The translations under genes were made by a program, and so were the position numbers. From the NCBI GenBank assembly GCA_033439295.1, contig JAVTLE010000011.1:1054082-1118081 (forward strand): DNA of 64,000 nucleotides, read 5' to 3'. Shown here one piece after another: positions 20,992 through 34,600 of the stretch; the first letter of the stretch is position 1, and every line of letters starts with the position of its first letter. This stretch comes from Deuterostichococcus epilithicus. Its lineage: Eukaryota > Chlorophyta > Trebouxiophyceae > Prasiolales > Stichococcaceae. Below the pieces are notes generated by a model that was not told where the DNA came from, did not search any database, and worked only from the letters and a program-made list of their open reading frames with translations.

Positions 20992-21645
20992 GGCTGCACC
21001 CTCTGTGGATCGCCCCAGCAGCGACAATGCGTTGTTGGCTGCGTGCCTCGCGCCGATCAGAGCAGGGCAGGTGCCATCGGCCAGTCAGGTCAGCCTGCCC
21101 CGACGAATCCCCCGCCGCCTCTACATCATTTTCTGAATGCCTGTCCGCACATGATGCGGTAGATGCTGCTGCGAGTGCGACCGGAGCATCAGCTGGTCCG
21201 CGGGTCGACTGAATGACCTGGCGGCCTTGTGAGGGTGCTTTCAAGCGGCTGCGCGCACCGTCAGACGCTTCTCAAGGACTCGATGACGCGTTGACAACCA
21301 ATCGAGTGTTGCATATGGTCGAAAGGAGGCAGGATTCATCCTGCCAGCCCAACAATACCTTCCACAGTCACGTCATGCCACATGTGCTGTCGGAGCACCT
21401 GCATGAGGAAGTGTTCGGTCGTGCTTTGGAAGGTCATCGCACAATGTGCATTGCATTACCTGGCAAAGCGACTGCATTTCCACGCCCGTTGGCTGCTCGC
21501 AGTCGGTCGCGGGCTGCGGTCTCACTTGCTGGTGCTTTGCCCTGGTTGAACGTCCCTGATCGGAGTGTTTGCGCAACATGCGCAAAGCGCATCAGCATGC
21601 GAATCGTCTCGAAGCTAAGCCGTCTGCAGTAGCAAAGCGGACACC
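20992..21645. other. Divergent promoter region of ELL and VPS13
   Basis: This is the shared upstream region of two head-to-head genes. Short frames on both strands show no recognisable domain. No TATA box or other element is convincingly visible. Confidence 0.4.
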
Positions 21646-22602
21646 ATGTTTGAAAGCTGGGTGTCGGAATTGCTGGCCAGCTACCTGGGCCATTTCGTGG
21701 ACATACAAAGGGAGCAGCTGCGAGTCAGTCTCTGGAGCGGTGGGTGTATGCATGCGAAATATGAGGGGTGGTGGCGGGGATGTGCGTGTGCAAGCTGTGG
21801 TGCATTTGCGCGTCGCCATGATGCGGTGCCGCGCCATGCGCTGCAGCATGGAAGAGCGGCGTGACCTTGGAGAACGTCAAGCTCAAGGTCGAGGCGTTCG
21901 ACTACCTTCAACTACCCTTCGATGTGAAGGAGGGCGTCGTCGGGCGCTGCCAAGTGCAGGCGCGTTGACGGCGATGCCTGGGAAGCGGGGTCCACCTCCG
22001 CCTGGTGGCATGAAACGATGCACCTGAAGATGATTGGAACAGACCTTGACCATGAACAAGCGCGTGGACGGCTTCTTTGTGCATTGCGCAGGTGCCTTGG
22101 CATCCGTTCACTGGGCGGCTGCTGCAAATCGCGCTGTTGGACATCCAGGTCCGCGTCGGTCCTCGCAATGAGGCGGACTGGGAGGAGGGTCCCGCCGGCA
22201 AGCGCGCCAAGGTACATTCTGATCTCAAATGAAGAGAAACAGCCTACTGGAGCAGACCGTGAAACCAGCGTGCCGGGCTCGAGACCGAAAAAGGATACCA
22301 TCTGATTGTGGGACTGTGCCATCCGCCGCAATAAAGTGTGGAATACTCAACGTCATTATGCCAACGTTTGCCTCCAGGCAGCAGAGCGCGCACAACTGGC
22401 TGCGCTGGAGGTCCAGCAGCAGTCGAAGCCGAGTGCGGGCAGAGATGGCGGCGGCCCCTCGGCCAGCGGCGGCACAGCCGCTGGCGCCAGCACCGGCGGG
22501 CAGTCCAGTCGCTGGGGCCTGTGGGCGCTGTGCTGGCAGCTGGGCCGCGTGGTGCTCAACCGGCTGCAGCTCAGCATCACTGGCGTCCACCTGTGCTTCC
22601 AG
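21646..22602 (+). other. VPS13 Chorein_N domain exons
   Basis: Exons 21646-21743, 21857-21959, 22092-22211 and 22378-22602 join in phase. They read FESWVSELLASYLGHFV, then GVTLENVKLKVEAFDYLQLPF and VPWHPFTGRLLQIALLDIQV, which match the VPS13 and ATG2 N-terminal cap, where lipids enter from the donor membrane. The last exon ends VVLNRLQLSITGVHLCFQ, the start of the channel wall. The 21959 junction uses a GC donor, and the join to VPWHPF is only in frame that way. Confidence 0.9.
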
Positions 22603-25600
22603 GTGCAGCCGGTCATTGGTGACGTGCTTTGCACAAGGTGCTGCACCCTTGCAGTGCGCACAGCCGTTGAGGCACCCGCTTCCAGGGCGTGGCAGAAGGA
22701 TGCTGTCAATAGGGGCGAGGGGTGAAGTTGAGCACGTCATGAACATGTCGTGGTGGCGTCTGCCGTCATGCAGGAGCCGCCGAGAGCGGATGGCGAGTAC
22801 GGCACGCAGTTCGGCGTCCGGCTGCAGAACCTGCGCTCTGGGAAGGCTGACAGGACAGAGGCGGCTGCCGTCCAGGAAACGATGCCACAGGAGGTGACTC
22901 ACCCCGAACGATTGACTTCTGACGGAGATGTTGAGTGACAATGACCTCGCTCCAGCTGCACGCTGCTGGTAGCTCGCGAACGCACTGCGCCTTGGTGCGT
23001 GTGCGAAGCCTCGCTTCCCTTCGGCGCGGCACCGTCAAGTGCAACAGCTCTTCAGCAACTCGCGCAGTCCATTGAAGGCGATGTGCACCACCTGCACTGG
23101 TTACATTCCCCGGACCGTGGCACCATTGGCATGCAGGATGTCAGCATCGCATCCTACCTTGTGGTCAGCCAGTTATCTTGCTACTGGCGGCCGGCCGGCG
23201 GCGGCATTTCGCAGCACGCGCTTCCGCTCAGTGCGGACGCGCGCGGCCCAAACGCGGTGCTGCAGCCTGTGGACTGCAGCCTGAGCGTCACGATGCACAC
23301 CGCGGCGGGTGGCGCCTCGGTCGTGGAGGCGGCGGCGGCGGTGCAGAGCGTGGATGTGCAGCTGCACCAGCAGCAGGTACCAATCATGCTCCTGCGCCTG
23401 CAGCGACTGGGTGGCGTGTGACATGCAAACATTTGCAGCACAACAGACCCGCATAAGGCATGAAGCAGGTACATCTGAGCAGGACCTCACAACAGCTCAT
23501 TTGTTTGCACATGGCGTGGACCGTGTGCCTTCAATTCTGCCCCCTGCTGCGCACCTGTGCACTCAAGTAAACCGCATGCACAGCGCAGCCGGTGGTGCTC
23601 GCAGGTGGCGGACATCGCGCGGATTGCAGATGCCGCGGAGGTTTGGAAGCTGCGCGCAAAGTACGCCGCCGTCCGCCCCACTGGCTGGCGCTCCGTGCCC
23701 GACAGCCCGGTCCCCTGGCGGTGAGGCCCGCCGCCAAAGTACACAAGGAGACATTCGTGCGATTGTCGGCCAGCACTGTGCAGTCATGATCCCGGATCAT
23801 GCACGGCTTCTGGGGATTATTACAAGAACTCTCAGGCTCCAAGCATGGAGATTGAGTGCTCTGCAAGCACGGAGGAGTCAGAGTCTCGATCGCAGGCGCG
23901 TGTGGCAGTATGCCGCCAAGGCGGTGCTGATGGACGTGCACTTAGAGGGCTGGCCGGCGCCAATGCGCAATCGGGACCGGCTGGTGCAGCGGCGGCAGTA
24001 CATCTCGCTGTACCAGCGCAAGCTGGAGCTGTCACGGCAGCAGCAGCGGAGCGGCCGGCACCTCAGCGCCGACGAGAAGGTGTGCCGCTGCGGCGCTGCT
24101 TTACTACATGCTTTGGCTGCCATGCTCGGACTGAGATGACGCCCTGACTGGGGACAGCGTCAGTCGCCCGAATCGCTTGGCATCACCCCAAAGTCAGCTG
24201 TGCGCCACAGCCAGGCGCTTGAGCTGGGAAAACGACATTCCAGCTGCCGCCATGGCGCGCCACACTCTGATGGCACTCGGGGTCGTGCAAACCTCAGGGT
24301 TGAGAAGTGGAGACGGGCGCCATGGCCATGGAGTCGCGCTTCGCGGCCAAGGACGCGGAGCTGTCTCGCCTGCTGGCGGCATGGGTTGTCATGCCAGTGT
24401 CTGTGCGGCACGCAGGCTCAGGCGCAGGTGGAGGCAGATGCAATGGCCACCTTAGAGTCCCGCTTCGAAGCCGAGGATGTGGAGCTCTTCCGCCTGCTGG
24501 CTGAGCGCACGCTGCCGGAGCCGCCGCCCGCCGCTGCCACGAACGAGTCGGCGGCTGCCGCCAGGTGGGCGCTGCCAGGGTGCTACCTCTGCAGCTGCAG
24601 AACGTACACAGGCTTTGGGCTCTGTGTCGCAGTTGCAGGGCCTGGTGCTGACAGAATTGCTGACTCTGCTCGTGCAGTCAGCGGGGCTGGATGCAGTGGG
24701 GCGTGTCCACTGCGGCAGGATACCTGGGATACCTGCCCCGCCAGGCGCCGCTCAGTGAGGTGATGTGCTGATCTGCGTTCTGCGGCAATGCCTTGCACGG
24801 CCACAAATTCAAGCTGTTTTGCATGCGGCGATGCTGACATGTTCACGCGTGTGCCTTGAAGAGTCATCAGCCACAACTCAGCAGGGGCAGCTTTGGGAAT
24901 GCTGGACGCCGTCTCCCAAGATATACGCTGTGCTTCTGGCTGTTTGGACGGCTATGACCGCAAACTGCCAGCCTGACACAGTGTGGCATCGCAGCAGACA
25001 TTCAAATTCCCGCCTGATTGCCTTCGTGTGCTGCAGGCGCTGCCGAAACCGCCGACAGAGGCGGAGATGCGGCAGCTGCTGCAGGCAATGCAGCTGGAGG
25101 GTCCCGCACCCGGCGGCGTCGACAGCGGCGACCACGCTCAGGACATGCGCTTCACCTTCAGCCTGACGGTGACAGCCGCGGGCCCCTGATGTCAACGGTT
25201 CCCTCCACATTCCACAAGCTGCTCCAATCCAGCCGATGTCAGCTGCCGCCGGCAACTCCCTACAGCTGCACCCTGTAGGTGCTGACGCTGTCCTGCCATT
25301 TTTCAGTTTTGGCGGCCATCAGCCTACGACTGCCCTCAGGCGCCGCGATCATGCTGCCACCGTGCAGGTGCTGGCCACATCGCTGCTGCTGAGCGAGAGC
25401 GTGTCGGCCACGCGGCGGCTGCCGGTCGTGCGGGTGGAGACGCGGCGCTGCCGCACGGACCTGCGCCTTCAGCCCGACAGGCTAGCGCTGGACTTCTCGA
25501 TGGGCAGCCTGACGGCTGTGGACCTGTGCGCCCATGGCACCGGCATCGCCGAGCCGTTGCTATACCGCGCCGAGCTGCCAGGTGAGCTGGGCACTGGACC

Positions 25601-28600
25601 GGCCGCCAGCGAGGTCGTGTGCTGCCTGAGCGACTGCTGGCGAGCCGGAGACTCTGTCACCTGTCACAGCGACGGGCAAAACTCTCTCTGCGACAGTCTT
25701 GCTGTGCGCATCAGTGTGCGCACCAAGGCATGCCTGCACGAACGTCCTTCGTCTGGACATCTTGCCACAAAAATTCATCTGTGCCGGCCGCCCGCAGAGC
25801 CGCCCCAGTCTGGCCTCGCGGAGGTGGAAGAGGCAGAGGGGGAGGAAGGAAAACCGCCACCGCCGGTGTTGCACCTGACCTACACAGCGCCGATGGACCC
25901 GCACAAGAATGCGGGTGCGCCTGCTGCATGCAGTTTGCGGTCGTCCCGGCGACCAACACAGAAACAATTCTTAGCACTCGTGTGGTTGCCATTGCACGAC
26001 TGTCAGCCCTGCAACCAGGCCGACTGCACGCAGCAGCCTGCCGCCGTCCGAAAACTCGAGCTGGGGGGCTCGTCAAGGGAATTCCATGCATATCGGCTGC
26101 CGCAGGCGCGGAGGTCGTGGTCGACGTGCGTCCGCTGCAGCTGGCGTACCGGCCTTCAGCGCTGGCTGCTCTGTCGGATTTCACATCCGGCATGCCGCGC
26201 GAGACGCACGGCGGCGCTGTGCTGGCCGCCATCAACAGCCTGGACAGCGCGCCTGCCCGTGTGCTGGCCAAAGCGCGCAAGGTCTGGAGTTCAGGACCCG
26301 CCAGCAGCCTGACACTGCAGGTGCGCTGTGATACAGCACCGGGCAAAACCCAGAAAATAAGACTGTCTAGCGACAGCAGACAGCAGGTGAATTGACTACG
26401 AGATGTGGTGAGGTTGCGTGCGAACGTCGACGACGTGGATTCCCTTTAACTGGTCCCCTGACTGAACCCAAGCAAGCGGCGGCTTACTACAACAGATACA
26501 GATCCTAGGATCCATGCCATGACCATCAGGAGTGCGGCGCTGCAGGTGGAGAACATAGTCATAGTGGCCACCGGCATGTCTGCATCGGCCGACGACCCGT
26601 GCGCCGTTCTGCACACGGGGCCCCTGGAGCTGACCAACTGCAAGCCGCCAAGCCCCGCCGCCCGCACCCAGATGCTGCACAGGCTGCTGGTGCGCCTGCT
26701 GCAGGATCTCAATCTGCTGGCATCCGCGAACAGCGAGATTGGACCCGAGACCGCTGATATTCGTCTGGACATGCCTGAGCTCGAGCCGGTGTGTTTTGTG
26801 GGACTGCAACGATCGCGGCGACTCCACACACCGCGACGAGCAGAAGTGACAGGCTGGCGTCCCACTGCAGGCGATGAAGGGCGGGCACCAGGGGAACGAC
26901 GACCCTGACACGGCGGCCCAGCTTGCTCGCACGATCAATGTGCTGCTCACTGACCGCTTCAGGTGCTGCTGCTGCCGCCGCCGAGCTCAACAGCTGAACA
27001 CCACGCCCAAACTTCCAATATGGTCTGCACTCTGCGGTGCACGCCTCTGTCAGGCTGATCCATTGCACCGCGCGATCCCAGCAGTTCGGCAGCCTGACGG
27101 CGTTCGTAACTCAGGATCATGCCTGTGCTGGCACTGCAGGCTGGAGATGGCGGGTGTGGCAGCCGGCATTGCGCCCAGCCGCTCTGCGGCAGCGGGCTCC
27201 TGCGACTGGGCGATGCAGCCAGTGCAGGCTGCCATCGACCTGCGCATGAGCCGCCTGCAGGTCTGACGCTTGCGCATTCCCATCAGAATTCGAGTTTGGG
27301 AACCATCCAGCCACATGAACGGATTTGTGCCGTGCATCCGTTATGGGTACACATGCTACCTCACGGCTCCTCTCAGTCGAAACCCCCCTACTTTTTGATC
27401 GCAAGGTGGTGCAGGCTGTTCAGGCTGACAACCGCCACAGCTTGTGCTCTGGCGCAATGACCCTTCAAGCTGACGGGTGCGCAGAGCATGCGTCGCTGCC
27501 CATCGCAGGGCGACGAGCGGCTCACGGGCATTGCGGCGGATGTGCGCCTAGAGCCGCTGGCGATTGCGCTCAGCCCCCGCAGCATCGCCCTCCTGCGCAC
27601 CTGCCTCACCTTCGAGCNGGCGCNGNAGACGCCGCGGCGCGGCGGCCAGCGGCAGCAGCAGGCAGCCGGACCACCGTCCGGAGCCGGCGCATCGCCCGAG
27701 CCAGCAGCGGCGGCGGCGGCGGGCGGCGAGCGGCCGCCGCCGAACGAGCAGGTGCCGGCTGCGGTGCTGGACCTGCATGCCAGGGGGCTAGACGTCCGCT
27801 ACGACGACGAGGCGCCCAGCTTCCCGGATGCCACCAACACGCACCTGCACTTCAGCGGCGGCGCGGCGGCGGTGCACGCGGTGCAGCTGCGCGGCTGCAA
27901 GCGCGCCAAGGTGGCCACCTTACTTTTTGCCGGATGTCTAGCACACGGCATGCTCATGAGCACTTGTGCAGCAGGCAGGCGCAGCAGGCAGGTCTGTTGC
28001 GCATCGCTGAACGGGGACCACAGCCATGGCCCCTGAGATATGTTTGTCGTTATTAACCAGACAGATGCACATCCAAGACCTGCTGTGCCTGTACCCGCAG
28101 GTCACGGTCAAGAATGCAGTGTACTCGGATGCCAGCAGGCATGAACTGTCACCGCCGCAGATCCGGGGCGTGGTACCGCGCCTCGGCTCCCGGATCTCGG
28201 CGCAGCAGCTGGCCGTGCGCGTCGACGATGGCGGCGCCGCTACAGGGATGGTGTTCTCCGTCGGCATGCACGCGCTCAAGGCGCAGGGATTTGATGGCGA
28301 GACCGGCAACTTCGTCAAGCCGTGAGTGCCATTCAGTGGCACGCGTGCTGAGTTGTGGCACTGGGACCCTCTTCCGTGCAGCAATGGGCACGACAAGGGT
28401 GCCAGTCCTGGCAGATGCCCCCACTGCCGCCCAGTCCTCGGCTGAAACCCTTAAACCAGGCAAAGCGAGTTTCGCTTGCAGTGTAATGGCGACCTTTTGC
28501 CAAAGCTCGTGGGCGGACAGCTAATGCTGTTTTTGGTTCCCAACAATGAACAGGTGCCACGCCACAAAGCCGGCGGTGCTGCTAGTGACGGTGCACAAGT

Positions 28601-31600
28601 TCAAGGGCGGCATCCACTCTGCAGTCAACCTGCAGGACGGCTGCTTCGGCACCACCACCGTCATGCGCATCGCCTCCATGTTCGTCCCGCACAACATCTT
28701 CCAGGTGCAGGCTTGGTCTGGGCTTGGAACTCAAATGCTCTTTGAAATTACGTGTCCTCCTTCTCGGAACATCTGTGCTCGGCTGCTTTGCCTGCACAGC
28801 TTCAAATGCGCTGTGGCAAAAGCCAAAAGGAAGTGTAAGTGGACTAATTCGAAAGCTGGGTGAGCATCTAGACGTTGCGTGGGTGAGTGTGGAAGTGCTG
28901 ATTGTGGATGATACCCGAGCGCCTGTGTCAAATTTCTGCAGAGTGAGGGCCCTGACGGTGCACGCATCAGCCGGGAACACCCGCTGGAGGTTGTCACACT
29001 GGCAAAGCCGACGGTGCCCGAGTCGCCGCAGCAGCTTCTGCGCCCACACAGCACGCCCGCCATACCCCAGCACGAGTCGGGCCTTGGCGACACCAGCCCC
29101 ACACCGTGCGCCTTCGCGGCCGTCCTGGCGGCTACGCCGGCAGCTTCGCCCTTTGCCGCCGTCGGCTGTGGGGCCACTGCGGTGTCAGGCAGCAGCGCAA
29201 GCAGCGGCGACGTCGCTGGCAGCAGCGGCAGCGGCAGAGCCGCAGACGTCGGTGCGGAAGGGCCTGCCAAGGCCGCCCGGGAAACGGCAGCGGAGGGCGC
29301 CAGTCCCCGCACTGTTTGGCAGTCAATGGACGGCGAAACCTGCAAAGAGGTGCCCGGCAGCCCCAGCGCTCCGGCGGGCGGCCACGCGGCATCCGCGCCC
29401 GCGGACATGCAGGCCGCCCTGCTGGAGCAGGCGTCGCGTCCGCAGCTGAGGGTGGCCACGGCGCTGCCCGAGGCGGCAGCGGCAGAGCCAGACACCGCGG
29501 CAGCAGACGCAGGCGCGCCCGATGCGCCGGGCGGAGCGGCGTCATTGGCGTCCGCGCATTCTGATGAGCCATCTGGGTCGTCAGCGGATGCAGTGGCGGT
29601 GGGCGAGCCGGCAGGGCCGGCAACGCCGCCGCACTCGCCGCCGCGGGTGTCGATCGGCGGCGAGCGCCTGGGACATTCGGCAGACGAGGACGGCGGCCAC
29701 AGCCCGAGCCTGGTGGAGGCCGCCAAGCAGCAGGTCGGATGGGCAGAGCTTCCCGAGACGGCGGCGGCGAACTCAGCAGCGGCGGGTGCCGCAGTTGAGG
29801 CAACGGCGGCGGCGGCCGAGCGCCTTGATGCGGCCGAAGTCTGGCAGCAGGATGCAGAGGAAGCAGACCCGCCGGCGGAGCCACCCCTGAAGGGCGTGGA
29901 GCAGTTTTCCATCCTGGTGCGCAACTGCAGGGCGCTGGGTCCGGGTCTGCCGCACTCGCTGGCAGCCGGCACCGGCTTCGCACAGGAGCAGGTCATCCGG
30001 GAGCTCATGCCGCAGGTGTGTAACTGTAATCTTATGCGAGGGCTGTGCAAGCCATGCTAGTCTTGCTCCTGATTCTAAACCGCTGCTGGCAGGCTGTTTG
30101 CTGGCCCAAGTGACAGCGCTGGTATCACAGAACCAGTAGTCACAGAGTTAGCAGTGTATGTGAGAACCTGACTCCTGCCTTGATTCCCGATGGACGGATA
30201 CAAACTTCAAACGAGTTCCAGTTATGAGCTGCGAGAAGCTCAGCCCTGGCTAGCTTTCGTGTAGGAGTCCAATGCGGACGCGGCCGTCCGACTGGACATG
30301 CCGCACCTGCTGCTGCGGCTGCCGGTGTCCGCGCCGCCGGCGCACCCGGACCGCCACCCGGCAGAGGAAGTGCCCAGCGCCTTTACCGACTACGCCCGCC
30401 GCCCCGGCGGCGCATTCGCTGAGGAGGGCCGAGCCGGCAAGCCGGCCGAGCTGCCGATGACCACCTGCATGGCCTCGAATGTGGCCCTGTACCTGGCGGC
30501 CGACGGCGGCGACGCTGGCAACGTGGCCCGGCGGCTGCCGGTGGCGCTGCTGCCACGCCTGGCGCTGGCCACGACGGCGGTGGCCGTGTGCGGGCAGCGG
30601 CAGCGGGAAGCAGGGGAGACGGCGGGTGAAGCGGCAGCAGGAGCGGCGCCGGGCGCGCCGCGGTGGCAGCCCGCCGCGTACGCCCTGGACGTTGGGCCGC
30701 TGGAGGCGGCGCTGCAGCCGGGGCAGCTGCACACGGCGCTGGCGGCGGGCACTGCGGCGGCGCAGGACTGGGCCCGCATCTGCGGCGACTACGGCAACAA
30801 GGCCCAGCCCGACACCGTGTCGTCGCAGCTCGGCGGCGCCGACCTGCTGTCGCAGGCGTCGACGACCGGCAGCGCTGCGTCCGCGCCGGCGGCGATCGGC
30901 CCGCATGTCTTTGCGGCCGGGCCGCAGGGTGCGGCGGCCCAGCCGCAGGATGCGGCGGCCAAGCCGCAGGATGCGGCAACAGATGCGCTGGCCGCCGGCG
31001 CGGGAGTCGCAGCTGGCTTGTCGGCACAAGCTGAGGAAGCGGCGGCAGCAGCAGCGGCGGCAGTGGCTTTCGAGGGCTCAAGTGGCGATGTGATAGCAGC
31101 ACCAGCAGCGGCGGCGGCAGCGGCAGCAAGCGCCGAGGCTTTCCCAGATACTACGCCGAGTGCCGCCGCTGCGCCAGGCGCTGCCTCACCAGCCGGCGGG
31201 ATGCCCAGCGCAGCCTTGCCGCGCTCGCCGCCAGCAGCGCGTCTGAGCGGCGCAGCGGCGAGCGCGGATTCGGACGGCACTGCCGAATCGCCGTCGGCAG
31301 CCCGGCAGGCGGCGGAGGAGGCTCTAGGCTTCTCAGAGACCGACCGCTGGAGCCTCGCTGCCCAGCTGCCCAGGTTCGGCTGTCCATTCGATCTGGTCAT
31401 CACGCCTGAACACGCCAGCCTGCCAGGCCTGAGCTCCTCCCTTTGACGGCGTTCGCTCGCTGCGACCAGATGGCTCTCTGCATATCCCATGCATTTGGCT
31501 GTTGGTGGATGGACAATCAGGTCTCGACACCAAATGCATCCATCTGTGCACGGTCCGCATCGCCACTGTGTGCAGTGCAACCCTCTGTTACTGTTTGACG

Positions 31601-34600
31601 TGGACAACAGCTGCGCTATGGGTGTGCAGCTTGGCGGTGCACCTGTATGCCGCGGAGCACCACCTGCAGCCGAGTGTGACGCTGGAGGTGGCTGGTCTAG
31701 CTGGCAACTACGAGCAGGCTGGCGGCGCGGCTGCGGCGCGGCGGGGCGCGCTCAGCTGTTCGCATGCCACGCTGCAGCTGCACGACAGCCTGCAGGTGTG
31801 TGGGAGGGGGAGGGCAGCGTGTATGGTGCACTCGTGGTGGCCGGGTACAGAAGCTGCATTGCAGGCGTGCTGCGTGTCTCGGCCATGCGGGTGGTGATGC
31901 GTTGCCTTGCCTTGCAAAGCTGCCTGGATGCGAGACATAATCCTGGGAGCGCAGTTGATGACCTGCAACGCACAGACGGTTACATATTTCATGGCGCCAT
32001 CCGCAGGAGGCGGCGCTGCAGGCGTCCTTTGCGGCGGCGGCCGCCATGCAGGCACCGGCGTCGCCGCGCCGCGCCGGCGGCCTGGCCACCAGCAAGTCTT
32101 CGATGCCTGAGGACCATGCGTCCCTGGGAGTGGCGGGGTCGCCGCGGGCGGCGCTCGGCCTGCGCCGCCGCCGTGGCAGCCTTTCGGCGTCGCGCCGGCT
32201 CGGCGGCGGCGGCCGCAANCGCCGGGCGGTGTCCGGCGGCCTGGCCGCCACCGGCTCGGGCCTGCATGCGCTGTTCCCGCCGCAGCGCGGCAGCAGCAGC
32301 TCGCTGGAGTTTGAGGGCATGCCGCTGCAGCGCACACAGACGGCCGGATCGGCACTCGGGGGCGGCCTGGGTTCTGGGCCGCTGGCCCGCTTGGGCAGCC
32401 TCGCAAGCGGCTACGGCAGCGCCGGCAGCCTCGGACTAGGCGCCAGTGGCCTGCTTCACGCACAGAGCAGCACCATCAACCTGGCGGGGCAGGATGGAGA
32501 CGACGACGGCGACTTCTTCGACATGGAGGACGATGCAGCGTCCTTCTTTTCGGCTACCAGCAACCTGTTTGGTGGCGGCGGGAGCGGCGCCGCCGAGCTG
32601 CCGCGCTTTAGCGACCTGCCCAACAGCGCTGAGACCAGCACTTTGGACCTGCTGCTGCTGACCGGCCGCGGCGACTGCAGCGGCGTCTTGGCATCTGCAG
32701 CCCCCGCCGGTGCCTCAGCAGATGGCTCGGCTGTTGACGCAGGCCCTGAGGACCCAGAATCCGCAGTTGGCAGCGGGAAGGCTGTGCCTCTGCCCCTGGC
32801 GATGAGCTTTGCCGCAGCCATGGCGCTGCCAGGCTCCCACCTGCAGCTGCGGCGGAGCCGGCTCGCATGCGGCGGCCTGCTGCTGCGAGCGTACACGGAG
32901 GGCTGGGGCGTCGCCACCGCCTGCGTGCAACAGTACCTGGCGGCACTGGCAGCCGCGCGGCCCGCCGCCGGGGAGGCGGAGGATGATGCGAGCAGCGCAA
33001 ACCCTCTGAAAGCGACGGACCTGGCGGCGCCGGTGCTGGACGTCGAGCTGGAGGGCTGGCTGCTGGAAGTCGTGGCCACTGGCGGCACAGGCGAGTGGCA
33101 AAAGTGATGCGGAAGCCCTTCTGCTGAGCATCGAACAGCTTTCCATACTATGTTTGCTGCAACCTACCGCTTTGAGCTGGCAAGCACTTCCAGTAGGCCA
33201 GTCCCAGACAAGCCCCGAAGTTGCTTACTGTGACTAGCGGCAGGTATTGAGCCTCATGACCATGTGCAGCACGGCTACACATGAGTCCCAGACCACGGCC
33301 TTTGACGAACTTGGTGACAAGCTGAACCGGATGGCCTCTGCAGGCCCGGCGGCGCCAGCGCCCGTGCTGAGCCTGCATATGTCTGCGGACGCGCGGCTGC
33401 GGGGCGGCACGCTGCAGCGGGCGCAGCTGCCGGCGGCAGTGCTTTCCGTGGCGCTGGCTGACCCCGATTACGACATCGGTCGCTGCGTGACTACCGAGCG
33501 GCTTGGGGCCCTCGCCGGGCTGGCCGGGCTGCGCATCGAGCACGCGGGTGCGCTCGCGCTGGAACGAGGCGTCCAAGCGCTCATGCATGCAAACCTGTCG
33601 GGGGGCATCTGTCAGCGGCTCGAGCTTGAGCTTGCAATGACATGCGAGAGTCTGCTGCCGACAACTCATCTGCACCCGGGGCTCATATGCAGGATGCTCC
33701 TAGCTGCGCTGCTGGGCCAACATGTCAAAACAGCTGTGGCTGGAACTGCAACCTCAGAGCGACACGACTTGCAATGCAACCTGCACCTCCTTCTCACTGG
33801 CTGGCCAATGCTGTTGCAGACTCCGCGTCCGGCCCGCTGCTGGACATTTCCGCCGACCGGCTGTCGGTGTGGGCGCACTCCCGCAAGTTGTACGCGGTGG
33901 CCGCATTCGTGCATATCGTCCAGGCAGCACTGTCGCCACGGCCTGCCGCCGGCGAGCAGCACAGCCCACCCCCGCAGCAGCGCAGGCCCGCAGCCGCCAA
34001 GGTGACACACATGTCATTCGGGCTTTGTCCGTCACCTTTGGCGATCATTTGTGCGGCTGCGCTCTTGCAGGCCTTGCCTCTTTGCTGTGGGCTGCCTCAG
34101 CCCTCAGAAAAACTGATGGTTGTGCTGCGCCTGCCCTCCAGTCTGCGTTCCAACATGGGTGGAGTTGCTGCCTGGTGGTTAGTCCTCACACATAGCATCT
34201 TGGTTGTCGCCTATGCGCAGGGGGCCGACATTCTGCTCAGCCTGCCGCCGCGGGGCGCGCTGCGGCTGGGCCGCGCGGCGCTGTACCTGGCAGACGACCG
34301 TTCCGAGGTGGGGACGATGCTGTTCGAGGGTGCGCTCAACGACTTCAGCGCCGCCATCGAATCGGACGGCGCGCAGCATCGGCTGTCGGCCGAGGTGCAC
34401 GACCTTCTGCCAGTGGCGCCAGCTGGAAGGAATGCATGTGTCCACCGGTGCATGTTTGGCAGCCCAAGCCCTGCCCACATAGCTGGCGAGGCGGGGCCGG
34501 TAGCAATGCTGGGCGACCCCACGGCGCCGCAGCACAGCGGGTTTGCTCAGTGCTTTGCCTGGGCGGCCATACCTTCTGTTTCTTTCAAGCCTTTGTGCCG

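Noticed and set aside
28731-30050. 439-codon open frame on the minus strand
   Set aside because: It is the mirror of the long Ala/Gly/Pro-rich VPS13 exon. GC-rich codons produce open antisense frames, and it has no domain.
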